A stretch of 64,000 nucleotides of DNA from Palsa-883 sp963847615 (GCA_963847615.1 CAWKAN010000026.1:282031-346030); one strand, 5' to 3'. Shown: positions 8,737-17,305, numbered from the stretch's first letter. Notes: a model not told the origin generated them from the letters alone. Program-made: numbers and translations.

Positions 8737-9420
8737 TCAGAAGCCGGTCGGCTCACCGTAGGGCACGTGCAACACGCGGTCCACGAAGATCCCCGGGGTG
8801 ACGACGTGGTCGGGATCGATCTCGCCCAGGTCGCGCAGACGCTGCGATTGCACGATGGTCAGCTTGCCGGCCATGGCGCAGATCGGGTTGAAGTTGCGCC
8901 CGGATTTGCGGAACGTCAGGTTGCCCCAGCGGTCGGCCTCCCACGCCTCGACCAGGGCCACGTCGCCTGGCAGCGATTTCTCCAGCACGTAGCTGCGCCC
9001 GTCGATCTCGCGGGTTTCCTTGCCCATCGCCATCTTGGTGCCGACACCGGTGGCGGTGAAGAAGGCAGGGATACCGGCGCCGGCGGCGCGCATCCGCTCG
9101 GCCAGCGTGCCCTGGGGGACGATCTCCAGCTCGATCTTGCCGGCGCGATACAGCGATTCGAACACCACAGGGTCGGAGGAACGCGGGAAGGAGCAAATGA
9201 TCTTGGCGACGCGGCCGAGCTCCATCAGGTGGGCCAGGCCGACATGGCCCACGCCGGCATTGTTGCAAGCCACCGTCAGGTTGCTGGCGCCCTGCTCGAT
9301 CAGCCCGTCGATCAGCGCGTTCGGCTGGCCGACGGCGCCGAAGCCGCCGACCAGCACGGTGGCACCGTCCTGGATGCCCGCCATGGCCTCGGCCATGGAT
9401 TGGACGATCTTGTTGATCAT
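8737..9420 (-). CDS. 3-oxoacid CoA-transferase subunit A (ScoA/PcaI type)
   Basis: This 227-aa alpha subunit pairs with the downstream beta subunit to form the family I CoA-transferase. Diagnostic segments are DGATVLVGGFGAVGQPNAL (residues 18-36), the glycine-rich CoA-binding region; NNAGVG near 52; ELEIVPQGTLAERMRAAGAG near 96; and PAFFTATGVGT near 118. Length equals that of typical PcaI/ScoA. It is read first in a two-gene operon with the beta subunit (14-bp gap). Genes for an ADP-forming acyl-CoA synthetase lie just upstream on the same strand, so the block probably activates and degrades ketoacids. The two CoA-transferase types cannot be separated by eye. Confidence 0.93.
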   Translation of the reverse strand: MINKIVQSMAEAMAGIQDGATVLVGGFGAVGQPNALIDGLIEQGASNLTVACNNAGVGHVGLAHLMELGRVAKIICSFPRSSDPVVFESLYRAGKIELEIVPQGTLAERMRAAGAGIPAFFTATGVGTKMAMGKETREIDGRSYVLEKSLPGDVALVEAWEADRWGNLTFRKSGRNFNPICAMAGKLTIVQSQRLRDLGEIDPDHVVTPGIFVDRVLHVPYGEPTGF

Positions 9421-9520
9421 GCGCCGGCTTTCCTGACCGTTTCCCGTTTGCGTCTGCTCACAGCGATTTAGTGCCGGATCGGGGCCGGCGCCAACCTGAC
9501 GGGAGCATCACGCCGCTTGG

Positions 9521-11638
9521 TCATCCCCCGATCTCGATCACCGCATCGGCCGCGAACGCACCCTGCCCCGCCGGCATCGCAAACACCGGGTTCAGGTCGA
9601 TCGACGCCAGGCTCGGCCCGGCGGCAACCGCGAACGCCGACAGGCGCGACAGCATCTCCGCCAACGCCTGCACATCCGCCGGCGGCCGGCCGCGCGCGCC
9701 CCGCAGCAGCGGCGCCCCCTTGATCGAGCCGATCATCGCCGCGGCGACATCGGTGCCGAACGGGCAGCGGCGGAACACCACGTCCTTGAGAATCTCGACG
9801 AAGATCCCCCCCAGCCCGAACATCGCCATCGGCCCGAACACCGGGTCGCGATGGATGCCCATGATGCACTCCACGCCGCCCTTGAGCTGCTTGGCCACCA
9901 GCACGCCCTCGATCCGCGCCGTGGGCGCCGCCTGCCTGGCGCGCGCCAACAGCAGGTCGTGGCCCTGGCGCACCGCTGCGGCATCGGCGACGTCCAGCAG
10001 CACGCCGCCGATCTCGGATTTGTGCAGGATGTCCGGCGACAGGATCTTCAGCACCACCGGGAAGCCGAAACGTTCCGCCGCCGCCACCGCTTCGGCGGCG
10101 CTGGCGCAGGCCTGCTCCGGCGCCGACTGGATGCCGGCCTGCGCCAACAGCCGCTTCGCCTCGGCCTCGCTCGGTGTCGCCGCGGGCAGCGCCACCTTGC
10201 CGACCACGGGCGCGGGCGCCGCCGGCGGGGCGGCGAAGGTCGCGCCGAAGCGCCCCATCGCGTCGATCGCCACCACCGCGCGCGTCGGATCCTCGTGACA
10301 GATCCAGCCGGCGGCCTCCAGCTCGCGCAGCCGTTCCTGTTGCGCGATCAACGACAGCACGTAGAGCCGATCGGGATATTTCGCCCGCACCATCTCGAGC
10401 TGCTCGCGCATCGCCGGCCAGCGACCGGACGATGCGACCATGGTGAAGAAGCCCAGCACCGAGCTGTAGCCGCCGTCGCGCACCAGCGATTCGGTGAAGG
10501 TGCCCAGCAGCTTGATGTCGTTGCCCACCTGCGCGGTCGCGTCCACAGGATTGCGCGGCGCGCAGAACGAAACCAGCTCCTTCAGCCGCGCCTGCGCGTC
10601 CTGCGGCATCTCCGGCATCGCCAGGCCGACGCTTTCCGCCACGTCGCTGATCAACACCCCGGCGCCGCCGGATACGGTGATCACCCCCAGCGTGTTGCCC
10701 GCCGGGTAGATGCGCCGCGTCGCGGTGTGTGCGATGTCCAGCATTTCTTCGGAGTTGTCCGCGCGCACCACGCCGAACTCGGCCATCACCGCCTCGGTCA
10801 CCGCGTCGTCGCCGGCGATCGAGGCGGTGTGCGACTTGGCCGCCTTGGTGCCGAGCTCGCTGCGCCCGACCTTCTGCATGACGATCGGCTTCTTCGCCGC
10901 CCGCGCCGCCGCGAACGCGGCGATCAGGCCGGGCGCCTCGCGGATGCCCTCGGCATAGACCGCGATCACGTCGACCTCGGGGTTCTCGGCCAGCCAGCCG
11001 ATGCATTCGCCCACCGTCACGTCGGCCTCGTTGCCGGTCATGATGCAGAGCGAGGCGCCGATGCCGCGGTTGCGCGCCAGGGTGTACAAGTGGGTGCCAT
11101 AGGCGCCGGACTGGCTGGCGATGCCGATCCGCCCCGGCACCGGCCAGCCGCTGTCGAACGAGGACGAGAACGTCGCGTAATAGTTGGTGCGCGCATCGAA
11201 CACGCCGAGGCAGTTGGGGCCCAGGATGCGCATGCCGTGCGCCCGCGCGATCGCCACCATGCGGTCCTGCTCGGCCTCGCCCGCCGCGTCGACCTCGGCG
11301 AAGCCGGCGGTGAACATCAGCGCGCCCTTGGTGCCACGCTTTGCCAGGTCTTCCACCGCCTGCACCGCCAGCTCGGCGGGCACCGCGATGATGGCGACAT
11401 CCGGGGTTTCCGGCAGGTCGGCGACCGAGGCATAGGCCTTCACGCCCTGCACCTCGGCCCGGTTGGGGTTCACCGGATAGATCGCGCCGGCGAATTTCTG
11501 CGCCAGCATATAGGCCAACGGTCGGCCGCCGATGCGGACCGGATCGTTCGAGGCACCCAGGATCGCGACGGAGCGCGGCGAGAGCAGGGGCGTGAGGCCG
11601 GCAAAGCGGGATGCACCCGCAGGTGTCGCGGTGGGCAT
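9521..11638 (-). CDS. Acyl-CoA synthetase, ADP-forming (fused alpha-beta, acetate--CoA ligase family)
   Basis: The 705-aa protein fuses a CoA-binding/succinyl-CoA-ligase-like half with an ATP-grasp half. It catalyses acyl-CoA + ADP + Pi = acid + CoA + ATP, or the reverse. The N-terminal Rossmann motif SVAILGASNDPVRIGGRPL lies at residues 23-41, GPNCLGVFD near 143, IASQSGAYG near 170, and the phospho-histidine-region motif KSHTASIAGDD near 265. The C-terminal half (about 480-700) is an ATP-grasp_5 domain with FPVVLKILSPDILHKSEIGG near 555 and IDLNPVFA near 685. The ATG at 11638 begins a short unstructured leader; longer extensions upstream are compositionally unrelated. Substrate may be acetate, propionate or a larger acid, plausibly the product of the adjacent CoA-transferase pathway. 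Confidence 0.92.
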   Translation of the reverse strand: MPTATPAGASRFAGLTPLLSPRSVAILGASNDPVRIGGRPLAYMLAQKFAGAIYPVNPNRAEVQGVKAYASVADLPETPDVAIIAVPAELAVQAVEDLAKRGTKGALMFTAGFAEVDAAGEAEQDRMVAIARAHGMRILGPNCLGVFDARTNYYATFSSSFDSGWPVPGRIGIASQSGAYGTHLYTLARNRGIGASLCIMTGNEADVTVGECIGWLAENPEVDVIAVYAEGIREAPGLIAAFAAARAAKKPIVMQKVGRSELGTKAAKSHTASIAGDDAVTEAVMAEFGVVRADNSEEMLDIAHTATRRIYPAGNTLGVITVSGGAGVLISDVAESVGLAMPEMPQDAQARLKELVSFCAPRNPVDATAQVGNDIKLLGTFTESLVRDGGYSSVLGFFTMVASSGRWPAMREQLEMVRAKYPDRLYVLSLIAQQERLRELEAAGWICHEDPTRAVVAIDAMGRFGATFAAPPAAPAPVVGKVALPAATPSEAEAKRLLAQAGIQSAPEQACASAAEAVAAAERFGFPVVLKILSPDILHKSEIGGVLLDVADAAAVRQGHDLLLARARQAAPTARIEGVLVAKQLKGGVECIMGIHRDPVFGPMAMFGLGGIFVEILKDVVFRRCPFGTDVAAAMIGSIKGAPLLRGARGRPPADVQALAEMLSRLSAFAVAAGPSLASIDLNPVFAMPAGQGAFAADAVIEIGG

Positions 11639-11991
11639 GGGCGTGGAGGTTCCCTCGTTATCCTGCTGCACGGTTGACCAACCGCACCTTTTGTCGCGCT
11701 CAGTCTGGCCTCGCTCCCCGCGGACGGCAAGGCAGCGGGCAATCAACCGATCGGGGGGAAACCCTGGCGAAAGCATTGCGGGCGCTCCGCAGCACGCCGC
11801 GGCACAGCGACGGAACGACAGAGGAATGGAAAATGTCAGGTCATGCGCGCAGCCCGGCAGGCGCTGTGGCAACAGCCCGCGCCAGGTTGGTGATGCTCCG
11901 TGCGGCGCCAACCCAGGCCATCCCTGCTGGCTTTTCAGAACCACGGGGGATTGACTATGTTTTGGCAGGGACTTCAGGGGGGACGCCGCCA
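11639..11991. other. 353-bp divergent intergenic region
   Basis: This non-coding gap lies between the divergent acyl-CoA synthetase and sulfotransferase genes and must hold both promoters. Nothing decisive is visible apart from a TTGACTATGTTTTGGCAGGG stretch just before the sulfotransferase. I see no terminator, repeat or credible small ORF. Confidence 0.5.
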
Positions 11992-12894
11992 ATGCCGCCG
12001 CAATGGCCGACGAAGACGCGCGAACTGCACAACCACCACTTCGACAGCACGGTGTGGAACGGTTTCCCGTTCCGCGATGACGACATCGTGATCGGTACCT
12101 ACGGCAAATCCGGCACCACCTGGGCACAGCAGATCATCGCCCAGTTGCTGTTCACCGGCGCCGACGATCTGCCGGTGGCCGACATGTCGCCCTGGCTCGA
12201 CCTGCGGGTCCCACCCGCCGAGGTAAAGCTGGCGGCGCTGGAGGCGCAGACGCACCGGCGCTTCATCAAGACCCATCTGCCGGTTGACGCGCTGGTCTAT
12301 TCGCCGCGGGCCAAATACCTTTACATCGCCCGCGACGGGCGGGACGTGGTGTGGAGCCTGTACAATCACCACGCCAATGCCAACGAGCTCTGGTATCGGT
12401 TGCTCAACGATACGCCCGGGCGTGTCGGGCCGCCGATTGACCAACCGCCCGCGTCCATCCGGCAGTATTTCCTCGATTGGCTCGCCCGCGACGGCCATCC
12501 GTTCTGGCCGTTCTGGGAAAACATCGCGCCGTGGTGGGCGATTCGCGACCTGCCGAACCTGATGTTGCTGCATTTCGAGGAGCTGCGCCGCGACCTGCCC
12601 GGCCAGATGCGCCGCATCGCCGGCTTCCTCGACATCGAAGTCGATGAGCTGCGTTTCCCGCTGATGGTCGAGCATTGCAGCTTCGCCTGGATGAAGGCCA
12701 ACGCGACGAAAACCACCCCGCTCGGCGGCGCCATGTGGGACGGTGGCGCCGAAGTGTTCATCAACCAGGGGACCAACGGCCGCTGGCGCGATGTGCTCAC
12801 GCCCGAGGACAACCGCCGCTACGAGGCAATGGCACGGGCGCAGCTGGGCGAGGCATGCGCGGCGTGGTTGGCGACCGGCCGGCGGACCGCCTAG
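11992..12894 (+). CDS. PAPS-dependent sulfotransferase
   Basis: This cytosolic-type sulfotransferase (Sulfotransfer_1) transfers sulfonate from 3'-phosphoadenylylsulfate to an alcohol, phenol or amine. The 300-aa protein has the 5'-phosphosulfate loop TYGKSGTTWAQQI near residue 39, a 3'-phosphate-binding segment YIARDGRDVVWSLYNHH near 110, and the C-terminal PAPS-binding motif INQGTNGRWRDVLTPED near 255. The ATG at 11992 follows CAGGGGGGAC and begins a few residues before family homology. No PAPS-synthesis genes are nearby, and the gene stands alone between a metabolic operon and a repeat element. The acceptor is unknown. Confidence 0.9.
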   Translation: MPPQWPTKTRELHNHHFDSTVWNGFPFRDDDIVIGTYGKSGTTWAQQIIAQLLFTGADDLPVADMSPWLDLRVPPAEVKLAALEAQTHRRFIKTHLPVDALVYSPRAKYLYIARDGRDVVWSLYNHHANANELWYRLLNDTPGRVGPPIDQPPASIRQYFLDWLARDGHPFWPFWENIAPWWAIRDLPNLMLLHFEELRRDLPGQMRRIAGFLDIEVDELRFPLMVEHCSFAWMKANATKTTPLGGAMWDGGAEVFINQGTNGRWRDVLTPEDNRRYEAMARAQLGEACAAWLATGRRTA

Positions 12895-13513
12895 CACCCC
12901 CGGCTCGCCAGGCGGAGTCCCCTGCCAGCACCGGCCGGCGGCGCGGCACCGCAGCGTGACCGAAGTTGCGCTCCGCCGCGGCTTCGGCGACGCCCAACAA
13001 TGAACGAATCGACCGCGGTCGTGCAGCTTGGCTTCCCGTTGGGCAGGATGACCGATTTGGCCCGTATCGCCGGCTTGCCTGGTGCGCCCCCACCGGTGTT
13101 TCGGGAATCGCGGCAACGCGGGAAAGCAAGTAATCAAGCGGACACAGAGTTGCACAGAGTGTCCACAGAGTCTCACAGAGTGTCCACAGAGTTTCACAGA
13201 GAAGTATTTATTGGCGCTTCGCGCTGGTGACGGATGTGCAGGTATGAATACCTTGCGCGTAGCGCCATTTACTTTCTCTGTGTAACTCTGTGGACGCTCT
13301 GTGCAACTCTGTGTCCGCTTGATTACTTTCTTGCCTTGCTTGCCGCACGATGACACCTTCAGCCTGATGGGTCACCCTCAGGTTTGCGGGCGACCCGGTG
13401 CACCTGGACTGGAGCTACGCAGCCTGGCCCGGGCGCACCTCGAAGCGGCATTTATTCGTTGCCTTCCTTTGCCGCCGGCCACGGCGCATCCTGCCGGCAA
13501 GGAGGCCGCCCGC
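12895..13513. other. 619-bp gene-free region containing a repeat element
   Basis: There is no supportable gene here. The first 200 bp hold nothing recognisable. The middle is the 236-bp palindromic element listed separately at 13111-13346. The last 160 bp lead into a strong AAGGAGG ribosome binding site for the racemase-family gene at 13514. Short open frames across the element translate its repeats and are not credible genes. Confidence 0.6.
13111..13346. repeat. 236-bp palindromic element built of CACAGAGT repeats
   Basis: The outer arms share AAGTAATCAAGCGGACACAG and continue through AGTTGCACAGAG. Within the left arm, GTCCACAGAGT and CACAGAGT units are repeated in tandem. An inner hairpin pairs TGGCGCTTCGCGC (about 13211) with GCGCGTAGCGCCA (about 13255), one mismatch. 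The whole can fold into one long stem. It carries no gene and sits between a sulfotransferase and an enolase-superfamily gene. Confidence 0.8.
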
Positions 13514-14626
13514 ATGAAGATCATCGCCGTCGAGACCAGCCTGACCCGCATCCCATTCGACATGGGTGCCAAGCCCGTCTCGTTCGGCGGCGTCGGCTGG
13601 CAGGCGCTGAACACGCTGTGGGTCCGCATCGTCACCGACCAGGGGCTGGAGGGCTGGGGCGAGGGCTTCGGCCACGCCTGCGTCGCCGCCACCAAGACGG
13701 TGTGCGACACCCAGCTTGCGCCGGCGATCCTCGGCCAGGACGCGCGCGACATCGCCGGGCTGCGCGCGCGGCTGGCGAAGACATTGCATTTGTTCGGCCG
13801 CAACGGGCCGCATCTCTACGCGTTGTCGGCGCTCGACATCGCGCTGTGGGACATCGCCGGCAAGGCGGCCGGGCTGCCGCTGTGGCGGCTGTGGGGCGGC
13901 ACGCCGCGCACCAACCTGAACGCCTATGCCAGCCTGCTGCGCTACGGCGCGCCGGAGCTGGTCGGCGCGGCCGCGGCGCGCGCGGTGGCGCGCGGCTATC
14001 GCGACATCAAGCTGCACGAGATCGAGGTGCCGATGGTGCGCGCCGCGCGCGAGGCGATCGGGCCGGACGTGCGGATGATGGTCAACGTCAACTGCCCCTG
14101 GACGGTGAGCGAGGCGATCGACCGGGCGCGCGCCTTCCGTCCCTTCGACCTGACCTGGCTGGAGGAGCCGGTCTGGCCGCCGGAGGACCACGCCGGCCTC
14201 GCCCGGGTCCGCGCCGAGGGGGTGCGGATCGCCGCGGGGGAAAATTCCGGCGGGCTGCACGACTTCCAGCACGCCTTTGCCGCCGGCGCGCAGGACATCG
14301 CGCAGCCCAGCGTGATCAAGATCGGCGGCCCCTCGGCGGTGTTCGAGATCGCCGCGCTGGCCAAGGCGCACGGCGTGCGGCTGGTGCCGCACAACGCCTA
14401 TTTCGGTGCCGGGCACCTGGCGTCGCTGCACCTCAACGCCACGCTGGCGCCGGACGTGCCGCTGGAGCGGCTGTTCATCGACATGGAGGCGAACCCGTAT
14501 CACGAGCTGGTGCTGGTGGAGGCCGGCAAGGCGGCAGTGCCGACCGGCCCCGGCCTGGGGCGCGATCCGGACGCCGCGGTGCTGCGCCGCTACCAGCTGG
14601 CCGAGCCGACCGTGCATCGCCTGTAG
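13514..14626 (+). CDS. Mandelate racemase/muconate lactonizing enzyme family protein (copy 1)
   Basis: This 370-aa enolase-superfamily enzyme abstracts a proton alpha to a carboxylate to racemise, dehydrate or cycloisomerise an acid. The N-terminal capping domain (to about residue 120) ends in ALSALDIALWDIAGKAAGLPL. The barrel shows the basic motif DIKLHE (Lys near 170), the first metal-ligand position MVNVNCPW, and ligands in WLEEPV and AAGENSGG, with a possible His base in LVPHNAYFGAGH. The first ligand is Asn where Asp is usual. Start ATG at 13514 follows a perfect AAGGAGG site. It is followed 155 bp later by a second family member, so the pair may handle two steps or two diastereomers of a sugar acid. 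Confidence 0.9.
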   Translation: MKIIAVETSLTRIPFDMGAKPVSFGGVGWQALNTLWVRIVTDQGLEGWGEGFGHACVAATKTVCDTQLAPAILGQDARDIAGLRARLAKTLHLFGRNGPHLYALSALDIALWDIAGKAAGLPLWRLWGGTPRTNLNAYASLLRYGAPELVGAAAARAVARGYRDIKLHEIEVPMVRAAREAIGPDVRMMVNVNCPWTVSEAIDRARAFRPFDLTWLEEPVWPPEDHAGLARVRAEGVRIAAGENSGGLHDFQHAFAAGAQDIAQPSVIKIGGPSAVFEIAALAKAHGVRLVPHNAYFGAGHLASLHLNATLAPDVPLERLFIDMEANPYHELVLVEAGKAAVPTGPGLGRDPDAAVLRRYQLAEPTVHRL

Positions 14627-14781
14627 CGGCCGTCGCCAGCCATGGGCAGCGTCGGTGGCGGGCACCGCCTGGGGAGGCGCCCTCCCCAGCGCCCACGCCA
14701 GGGCAGGCCCCCATTCGTAACGCCCGGCGTCCGTGCCGGAAGCTGTCCGGCCAAGCCCGCTTGCCGTCAAAGGACCATGCC

Positions 14782-15870
14782 ATGAAGATAACGAAACTGC
14801 GCACCCAGGTGGTGCATCTGCCGATCGATCCACCGATCCTGACGGCGATTCTCGGCAACATCGTCTCGGCCGATTGCGTGCTGACCTTCCTGGAGACCGA
14901 CGCGGGCCTGATCGGCGAGGGCCTGGTGTTCAGCATCAACAACCGCCGGCTCGGCGTGATCCACGAAATGATCCGCAACCTGGAGGATCTGGTGGTCGGG
15001 CTGGACCCGAACCTTGGCGGCGGGTTGAACGCGCTTGCGTGGAAGGAGTTGAATTTCCTCGGCTACGAGGGCGTTTCGATCGTCGGGCTCGCCGCGATCG
15101 ACAACGCGTTGTGGGATCTGCGCGGCAAGGCCGCCGGGCTGAACGTGGCGCATTTGATCGGCGCCTGCCGCCCGGCGGTGCCGTGCTATGCCTCGGGTGG
15201 GCTGTGGCTGTCCGGCTCGATCGACGACCTGCAGCAGGAGGCGGCCGGCTTCGTGGCGCGCGGCTTCCGCGCGATGAAGACCCGGGTCGGCCCGCGCGAG
15301 CCGGACAACATGGTCGCCCGGGTGCGCGCGGTGCGCGAGGCCATCGGCCCGGAGATCGCCTTGATGGTCGATGCCAACCAGCAAATGAGCGTGAAGCAGG
15401 CGATCCGCATCGGGCGGATGATGGAGGAGCTGAACCTCACCTGGTTCGAGGAACCGGTGATCTGCCACGACCATGCCGGCGAGGCACAGGTCGCCGCGGC
15501 GCTGGACACGCCGATCGCCTCCGGCGAGACGGTCTATACGCATCGCGGCGTGCTGGCGATGCTGCAGGCGCGCGCGGCCGACGTGGTGATGCCCGACCTG
15601 CAGCGGATGGGCGGGCCGACGGAGTTCCTCAAGGCCGGCCATCTGTGCGAGGCGTTCAACATCCCCTGCGCCGCGCATCTGTTTCCGGAGATGAGCCTGG
15701 CCCTGCTCGCGGCACTGCCCGGCGGCTCCTACCTGGAACACATGCCATGGTTCGAGAAGATCTACCGCGAGGCGATCGTGCTGGATGCCAATGGCGACGC
15801 CGTGGTGCCCGATCGCCCGGGCTGGGGCTTCAGTTTCGATCCGGACGCAATCCGACGTTTCGCCGCCTAG
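14782..15870 (+). CDS. Mandelate racemase/muconate lactonizing enzyme family protein (copy 2)
   Basis: This second enolase-superfamily enzyme (362 aa) is clearly divergent from its upstream neighbour. Capping-domain landmark SIVGLAAIDNALWDLRGKA lies near residue 98. Barrel landmarks are AMKTRVG (Lys near 166), MVDANQ with the normal Asp ligand near 194, WFEEPV near 220, ASGETV near 245, MPDLQRMGG near 270 and CAAHLFPEMSL near 297. All three metal ligands (Asp, Glu, Glu) are present, unlike copy 1. The ATG at 14782 is preceded by AAAGGACC. Function is likely acid-sugar dehydration or racemisation, but subgroup cannot be settled without active-site alignment. Confidence 0.9.
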   Translation: MKITKLRTQVVHLPIDPPILTAILGNIVSADCVLTFLETDAGLIGEGLVFSINNRRLGVIHEMIRNLEDLVVGLDPNLGGGLNALAWKELNFLGYEGVSIVGLAAIDNALWDLRGKAAGLNVAHLIGACRPAVPCYASGGLWLSGSIDDLQQEAAGFVARGFRAMKTRVGPREPDNMVARVRAVREAIGPEIALMVDANQQMSVKQAIRIGRMMEELNLTWFEEPVICHDHAGEAQVAAALDTPIASGETVYTHRGVLAMLQARAADVVMPDLQRMGGPTEFLKAGHLCEAFNIPCAAHLFPEMSLALLAALPGGSYLEHMPWFEKIYREAIVLDANGDAVVPDRPGWGFSFDPDAIRRFAA

Positions 15871-15925
15871 CCCGCATTTCCCGCACCGTCGCGCGGCAAT
15901 GGCGATGGGCGTTGGCACGCCCCGC
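15869..15925. repeat. Degenerate half-copy of the 1191-1350 repeat family
   Basis: Starting at the stop codon of the second racemase-family gene, the sequence GCCCGCATTTCCCGCACCGT and the following 35 bp track the right arm of the 1191-1350 element (read in reverse complement) with scattered substitutions through GGCAATGGCGATGGGCGTTG. The match fades after about 15925. It shows the element is an old dispersed family in this genome. Confidence 0.55.
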
Positions 15926-15932
15926 CGCCAGC

Positions 15933-16520
15933 ATGGACCGTTGCGCGTCGCCGCCGATCCAAGCTGCATGCGCCAGGGACGAAAATCCCTCGACGTGGCA
16001 AGGCGCGAGCCCGCGCCGGCGCGCACACGGGAAATGCGCACCACGCCTTGCGATCATCCCGGCGGCGCTGGCGCTTGCCGGCTTCACCGCAGCAGCGGGG
16101 CCGGCGCCCCGGTCGTTGCCACCGCCGGTCAGCCCGACCTGCATCACCTCGCCGTACGGCCCGCGCGATCTGGCCGATCGACCGCTGGCCGGTACGTTCC
16201 ACTATGGCATTGACATGCGGGCGCCGCTGGGGGCCGCGGTGCGCACCGTTGCCGCCGGGCAGGTGATCGGCATCGATCGCCGCGGGGCCGGAGGGCTGGA
16301 GGTGCGGGTGCGCCACCCTGGTTTCACCGCGCTGTATGCGCATCTCGGCACTCTGGCACCCGCCCTGCTGCGCGGCCGGCGCACGCTCGGCGCCGGCGAG
16401 AAGATTGCCGTTGTCGGCCATTCGGGCCTGACCTATGGCCCGCATCTGTATTTCGAGCTGAGCATCGACGGCCATCGGGTTAACCCGGCGGCGTATCTGA
16501 AGGTCGGCCCCTGCCAGTGA
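15933..16520 (+). CDS. Secreted M23-family (LytM/peptidoglycan hydrolase-like) protein, degenerate zinc site
   Basis: This LytM/M23 beta-barrel domain occupies the last 130 residues: SPYGPRD, FHYGIDMRAP (first His and Asp ligands), FTALYAHLG, VGHSGLTYGPHLYFEL. In active enzymes the last motif is HxH; here it is HLY, so one zinc ligand is Tyr and hydrolase activity is doubtful. A hydrophobic AIIPAALALAGFTAAAG stretch just before the domain looks like a signal peptide. The start is uncertain. The open frame begins at 15933, but ATG 16034 plus removal of one T at 16048-16049 would give MRTTPAIIPAALALAGF, a textbook leader, so a frameshift near 16048 is likely. Role would be cell-wall remodelling or activation of another hydrolase. 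Confidence 0.7.
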   Translation: MDRCASPPIQAACARDENPSTWQGASPRRRAHGKCAPRLAIIPAALALAGFTAAAGPAPRSLPPPVSPTCITSPYGPRDLADRPLAGTFHYGIDMRAPLGAAVRTVAAGQVIGIDRRGAGGLEVRVRHPGFTALYAHLGTLAPALLRGRRTLGAGEKIAVVGHSGLTYGPHLYFELSIDGHRVNPAAYLKVGPCQ

Positions 16521-16639
16521 TGGCCGCTCGATGGCCAGCTATCGAAGCAGGGCGAGTGGCGCCGGCTTGTCGGTGATGGCGGGTCCACGCCAGCGCCGCG
16601 GCGTCGGAGCCTGCTGTCGCGACGGGCGTCGCGCGGCGG

Positions 16640-17149
16640 TCAATCGATCCCGCCGTCCGGGTCCGGACCGCCGATCTCCAGCGCGTGCGCGTTCAGCCGC
16701 AACAGCGCTTTCTGCAGCGTGGCCCATTCGGCGCGGCCGAGACCTTGCGACAGGCTGGCTTCAAGTTCGCGCGCCAGCGGGATCACCCCCTGGTGCACTG
16801 CAACACCCTTGCGCGTCAGGCTCAGCAGCCGACCGCGGCCATCCTTTGGATCCGGTGCCTGCCTGAGCAATCCACGCGCCACCAGAGCGGCCGCGGCGCG
16901 GCTGACCTTCACCTTGTCCATCGCCGTCGCCTCACCGACCGCGCTGGGCGACAATGTGCCGAACCGGCCGACCACCGCGATCACCCGCCATTCCGCGATG
17001 CTGATGCCGAACGCTTCGGAATAGCGCCGGGCAAACAGGCGGGAAACGTGGTTCGACGCGATCGACAGCCGATACGGCAGGAAGTCTTCCAAGCGGAATC
17101 CATCGTCCGCCGGCTTTACCGCGGTACTCTGCCTTGACACTCGTTTCAT
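16640..17149 (-). CDS. MarR family transcriptional regulator (probable hmgA repressor)
   Basis: This 169-aa winged-helix regulator of the MarR family has the dimerisation helix FLPYRLSIASNHVSRLFARR near residue 24, the DNA-binding helices GEATAMDKVKVSRAAAALVARG near 77, and the wing DPKDGRGRLLSLT near 102. It is divergent from the homogentisate dioxygenase gene with 156 bp between the starts. MarR-type HmgR proteins next to hmgA repress it until homogentisate is present, so the same role is inferred here. It likely also controls its own gene from the shared region. Confidence 0.88.
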   Translation of the reverse strand: MKRVSRQSTAVKPADDGFRLEDFLPYRLSIASNHVSRLFARRYSEAFGISIAEWRVIAVVGRFGTLSPSAVGEATAMDKVKVSRAAAALVARGLLRQAPDPKDGRGRLLSLTRKGVAVHQGVIPLARELEASLSQGLGRAEWATLQKALLRLNAHALEIGGPDPDGGID

Positions 17150-17174
17150 TCCAAACTACCCCTCGCCTCCCGAC

Positions 17175-17191
17175 CCTGTATAACCTGTATA
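17175..17191. promoter_or_regulatory. Candidate regulator site / promoter core in the marR-hmgA gap
   Basis: Two directly repeated CCTGTATA octamers, 9 bp apart, form the only AT-rich patch in an otherwise GC-rich divergent gap. TATAAC and TATATT inside it resemble -10 elements. It is a plausible operator for the MarR protein encoded next to it; no perfect palindrome is present, so confidence is modest. Confidence 0.4.
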
Positions 17192-17305
17192 TTTCCGCGA
17201 GGGAACGGCCCAGCGGCCGGTACGCCGGGCGACCGCTACGTCGGGCGGCCGGCATGCCGGCCCTGGTTCCGGCAAGGTGCCGCATTCGTTGCCCGGGAGG
17301 ACGCC

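Noticed and set aside
13111..13346. Possible CRISPR array (repeated CACAGAGT units)
   Set aside because: The repeats are short and contiguous without unique spacers and are arranged as a palindrome; no cas genes are present.
11974..13356. Minus-strand open frame opposite the sulfotransferase and through the 13.1-kb palindrome
   Set aside because: It translates the repeat units and the antisense of a well-supported enzyme.
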